Source: Mesorhizobium liriopis
Lineage (GTDB): Bacteria > Pseudomonadota > Alphaproteobacteria > Rhizobiales > Rhizobiaceae
Reading direction: 5' to 3'
Length of the DNA stretch: 64,000 bases
NCBI RefSeq assembly: GCF_024053505.1
Contig: NZ_JAMXQS010000004.1
Coordinates: 248,001 to 312,000 of the forward strand
Below the pieces are notes generated by a model, which was not told the origin of the DNA, searched no databases, and saw only the letters and a list, made by a program, of their open reading frames with translations. This document shows, one piece after another, positions 62,921 to 64,000 of this stretch. How positions within the stretch are numbered: position 1 is the stretch's first letter; the number at the start of each line of letters is the position of its first letter. The position numbers were made by a program, and so were the translations under genes.

Positions 62921-64000
62921 ATGACCATCAATCTCAACAAGCCCGACATCACTGAACTGAAGCCCCGGATCACCGTGTTCGGCGTCGGCGGTGGCGGCGG
63001 CAACGCGGTCAACAATATGATCACGGCCGGTCTGCGTGGCGTTGAGTTCGTTTGCGCCAACACGGACGCGCAGGCGCTGACCATGTCCAAGGCCGAGCGC
63101 CTCATCCAGCTCGGCGCGCATGTCACCGAAGGTCTGGGTGCTGGTTCGCAGCCTGAGGTCGGTCGCGCCGCCGCTGAGGAGTGCATCGACGAGATCATGG
63201 ATCACCTGTCGCACACTCACATGGCCTTCGTGACCGCCGGCATGGGCGGCGGCACGGGCACGGGTGCGGCACCCGTCGTGGCTCGCGCGGCTCGCGAAAA
63301 GGGCATCCTGACCGTGGGCGTCGTGACCAAGCCGTTCCACTTCGAAGGTCAGCGCCGCATGCGCACGGCGGATCTCGGCATCGAAGAGCTGCAGAAGTGC
63401 GTCGACACGCTGATCGTCATTCCGAACCAGAACCTGTTCCGTCTGGCCAACGACAAGACCACCTTCGCCGACGCCTTCGCGATGGCCGACCAGGTCCTCT
63501 ACTCGGGCGTCGCCTGCATCACGGACCTGATGGTCAAGGAAGGCCTGATCAACCTCGACTTCGCCGACGTGCGTTCGGTGATGCGCGAGATGGGCAAGGC
63601 CATGATGGGCACCGGCGAAGCTTCGGGCGAAGGCCGCGCGATGGCTGCTGCCGAAGCCGCGATCGCTAATCCGCTGCTCGACGAAACCTCGATGAAGGGC
63701 GCCAAGGGCCTGCTCATCTCGATCACCGGCGGCCGCGACCTCACCCTCTTCGAGGTGGACGAGGCCGCGACCCGCATCCGTGAGGAAGTTGATCAGGACG
63801 CGAACATCATCCTGGGCGCGACCTTCGATGAAGAACTGGAAGGCGTGATCCGCGTGTCGGTGGTTGCCACCGGCATCGACAAAACCGCTGCCGAGATCGC
63901 AGCCGCTCCGGTCTCCGTCCGCCAGCCTCAGCCCGCCCAGAAGCCGTCCGCAGCCGCGCCGACCCCACAGCTGAAGCCCGCGCCGATGCAGGACCCGCGC
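62921..64000 (+). CDS. ftsZ: Cell division protein FtsZ, 3' part cut off
   Basis: The first 360 codons of the tubulin-like GTPase that forms the division ring are in the window; the frame is open to the right edge. [11 protein letters not shown] near 23-33, GGGTGTG (the GTP signature) at 109-115 and [11 protein letters not shown] in the T7 loop are intact. Residues after about 320 begin a Pro/Ala-rich linker, and the length to the edge already matches small FtsZ, so this is probably the long rhizobial FtsZ with a C-terminal extension. AAAGGAAA precedes the ATG. Confidence 0.96.
   Translation, partial: MTINLNKPDITELKPRITVFGVGGGGGNAVNNMITAGLRGVEFVCANTDAQALTMSKAERLIQLGAHVTEGLGAGSQPEVGRAAAEECIDEIMDHLSHTHMAFVTAGMGGGTGTGAAPVVARAAREKGILTVGVVTKPFHFEGQRRMRTADLGIEELQKCVDTLIVIPNQNLFRLANDKTTFADAFAMADQVLYSGVACITDLMVKEGLINLDFADVRSVMREMGKAMMGTGEASGEGRAMAAAEAAIANPLLDETSMKGAKGLLISITGGRDLTLFEVDEAATRIREEVDQDANIILGATFDEELEGVIRVSVVATGIDKTAAEIAAAPVSVRQPQPAQKPSAAAPTPQLKPAPMQDPR

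Overview
The window is a GC-rich chromosomal segment from an alphaproteobacterium, most likely of the order Hyphomicrobiales (Rhizobiales). The evidence is the gene content and order: a division and cell wall (dcw) cluster running rsmH-ftsL-ftsI-murE-murF-mraY-murD-ftsW-murG-murC-murB-ddl-ftsQ-ftsA-ftsZ, an ftsZ with a tail beyond the GTPase core, a perfect CtrA-type box (TTAA-N7-TTAACCAT) in front of murE, a bacterial type A RNase P RNA, and typical rhizobial neighbours such as the TerB/DnaJ gene. No tRNA, rRNA, CRISPR array, insertion sequence or phage gene was seen. The genus cannot be named from the sequence alone.

Layout. 1-7.8 kb: a truncated secreted-protein gene at the left edge, then pbpC (penicillin-binding protein 1C) with its usual alpha-2-macroglobulin partner, both on the minus strand. 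8.3-13.1 kb: a peptide-type ABC importer (two permeases and one fused double ATPase) with no binding-protein gene beside it. 13.1-15.2 kb: three short stress-related units (manganese catalase, PPOX-fold stress protein, DoxX membrane protein). 15.3-27.0 kb: a reductive pyrimidine-degradation region: preT-preA, a second DoxX gene, an AbrB/PIN toxin-antitoxin pair, the regulator rutR, an omega-amino acid:pyruvate aminotransferase, a cupin, a beta-ureidopropionase-type hydrolase and a four-gene NitT/TauT-type importer. RutR-like palindromes lie before the aminotransferase and importer operons, and a degenerate one lies before preT. The expected dihydropyrimidinase gene is not in the window.

27.1-31 kb: a minus-strand operon of an alpha/beta hydrolase, a CaiB/BaiF CoA-transferase and a ThDP enzyme, each overlapping the next by four bases. 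31-36.5 kb: ettA, a single-domain response regulator, a MOSC protein, a DUF2293 protein, and an ArsR-methyltransferase fusion coupled to metF. 36.4-39.4 kb: a type III ornithine-type decarboxylase followed by a DUF5996-GNAT fusion, flanked by two tiny membrane-peptide genes. 39.4-43.8 kb: lytic transglycosylase, GH25 lysozyme-like lipoprotein, Thr/Ser-rich lipoprotein, TerB/DnaJ protein and N-acetylmuramoyl-L-alanine amidase. 43.8-45.9 kb: rnpB, whose 3' end overlaps the end of a convergent cystathionine gamma-synthase family gene, then a PagL-like lipid A deacylase. 46.3-64 kb: the dcw cluster, without mraZ at its head; ftsZ runs off the right edge.

Most of the window is core metabolism and cell envelope. 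The most informative regulatory signals are the RutR boxes, the CtrA-type boxes at the dcw cluster, a MraZ-box-like repeat left without mraZ, hairpins that bury the ribosome binding sites of ddl and one doxX gene, and an AT-rich patch inside ddl upstream of ftsQ.
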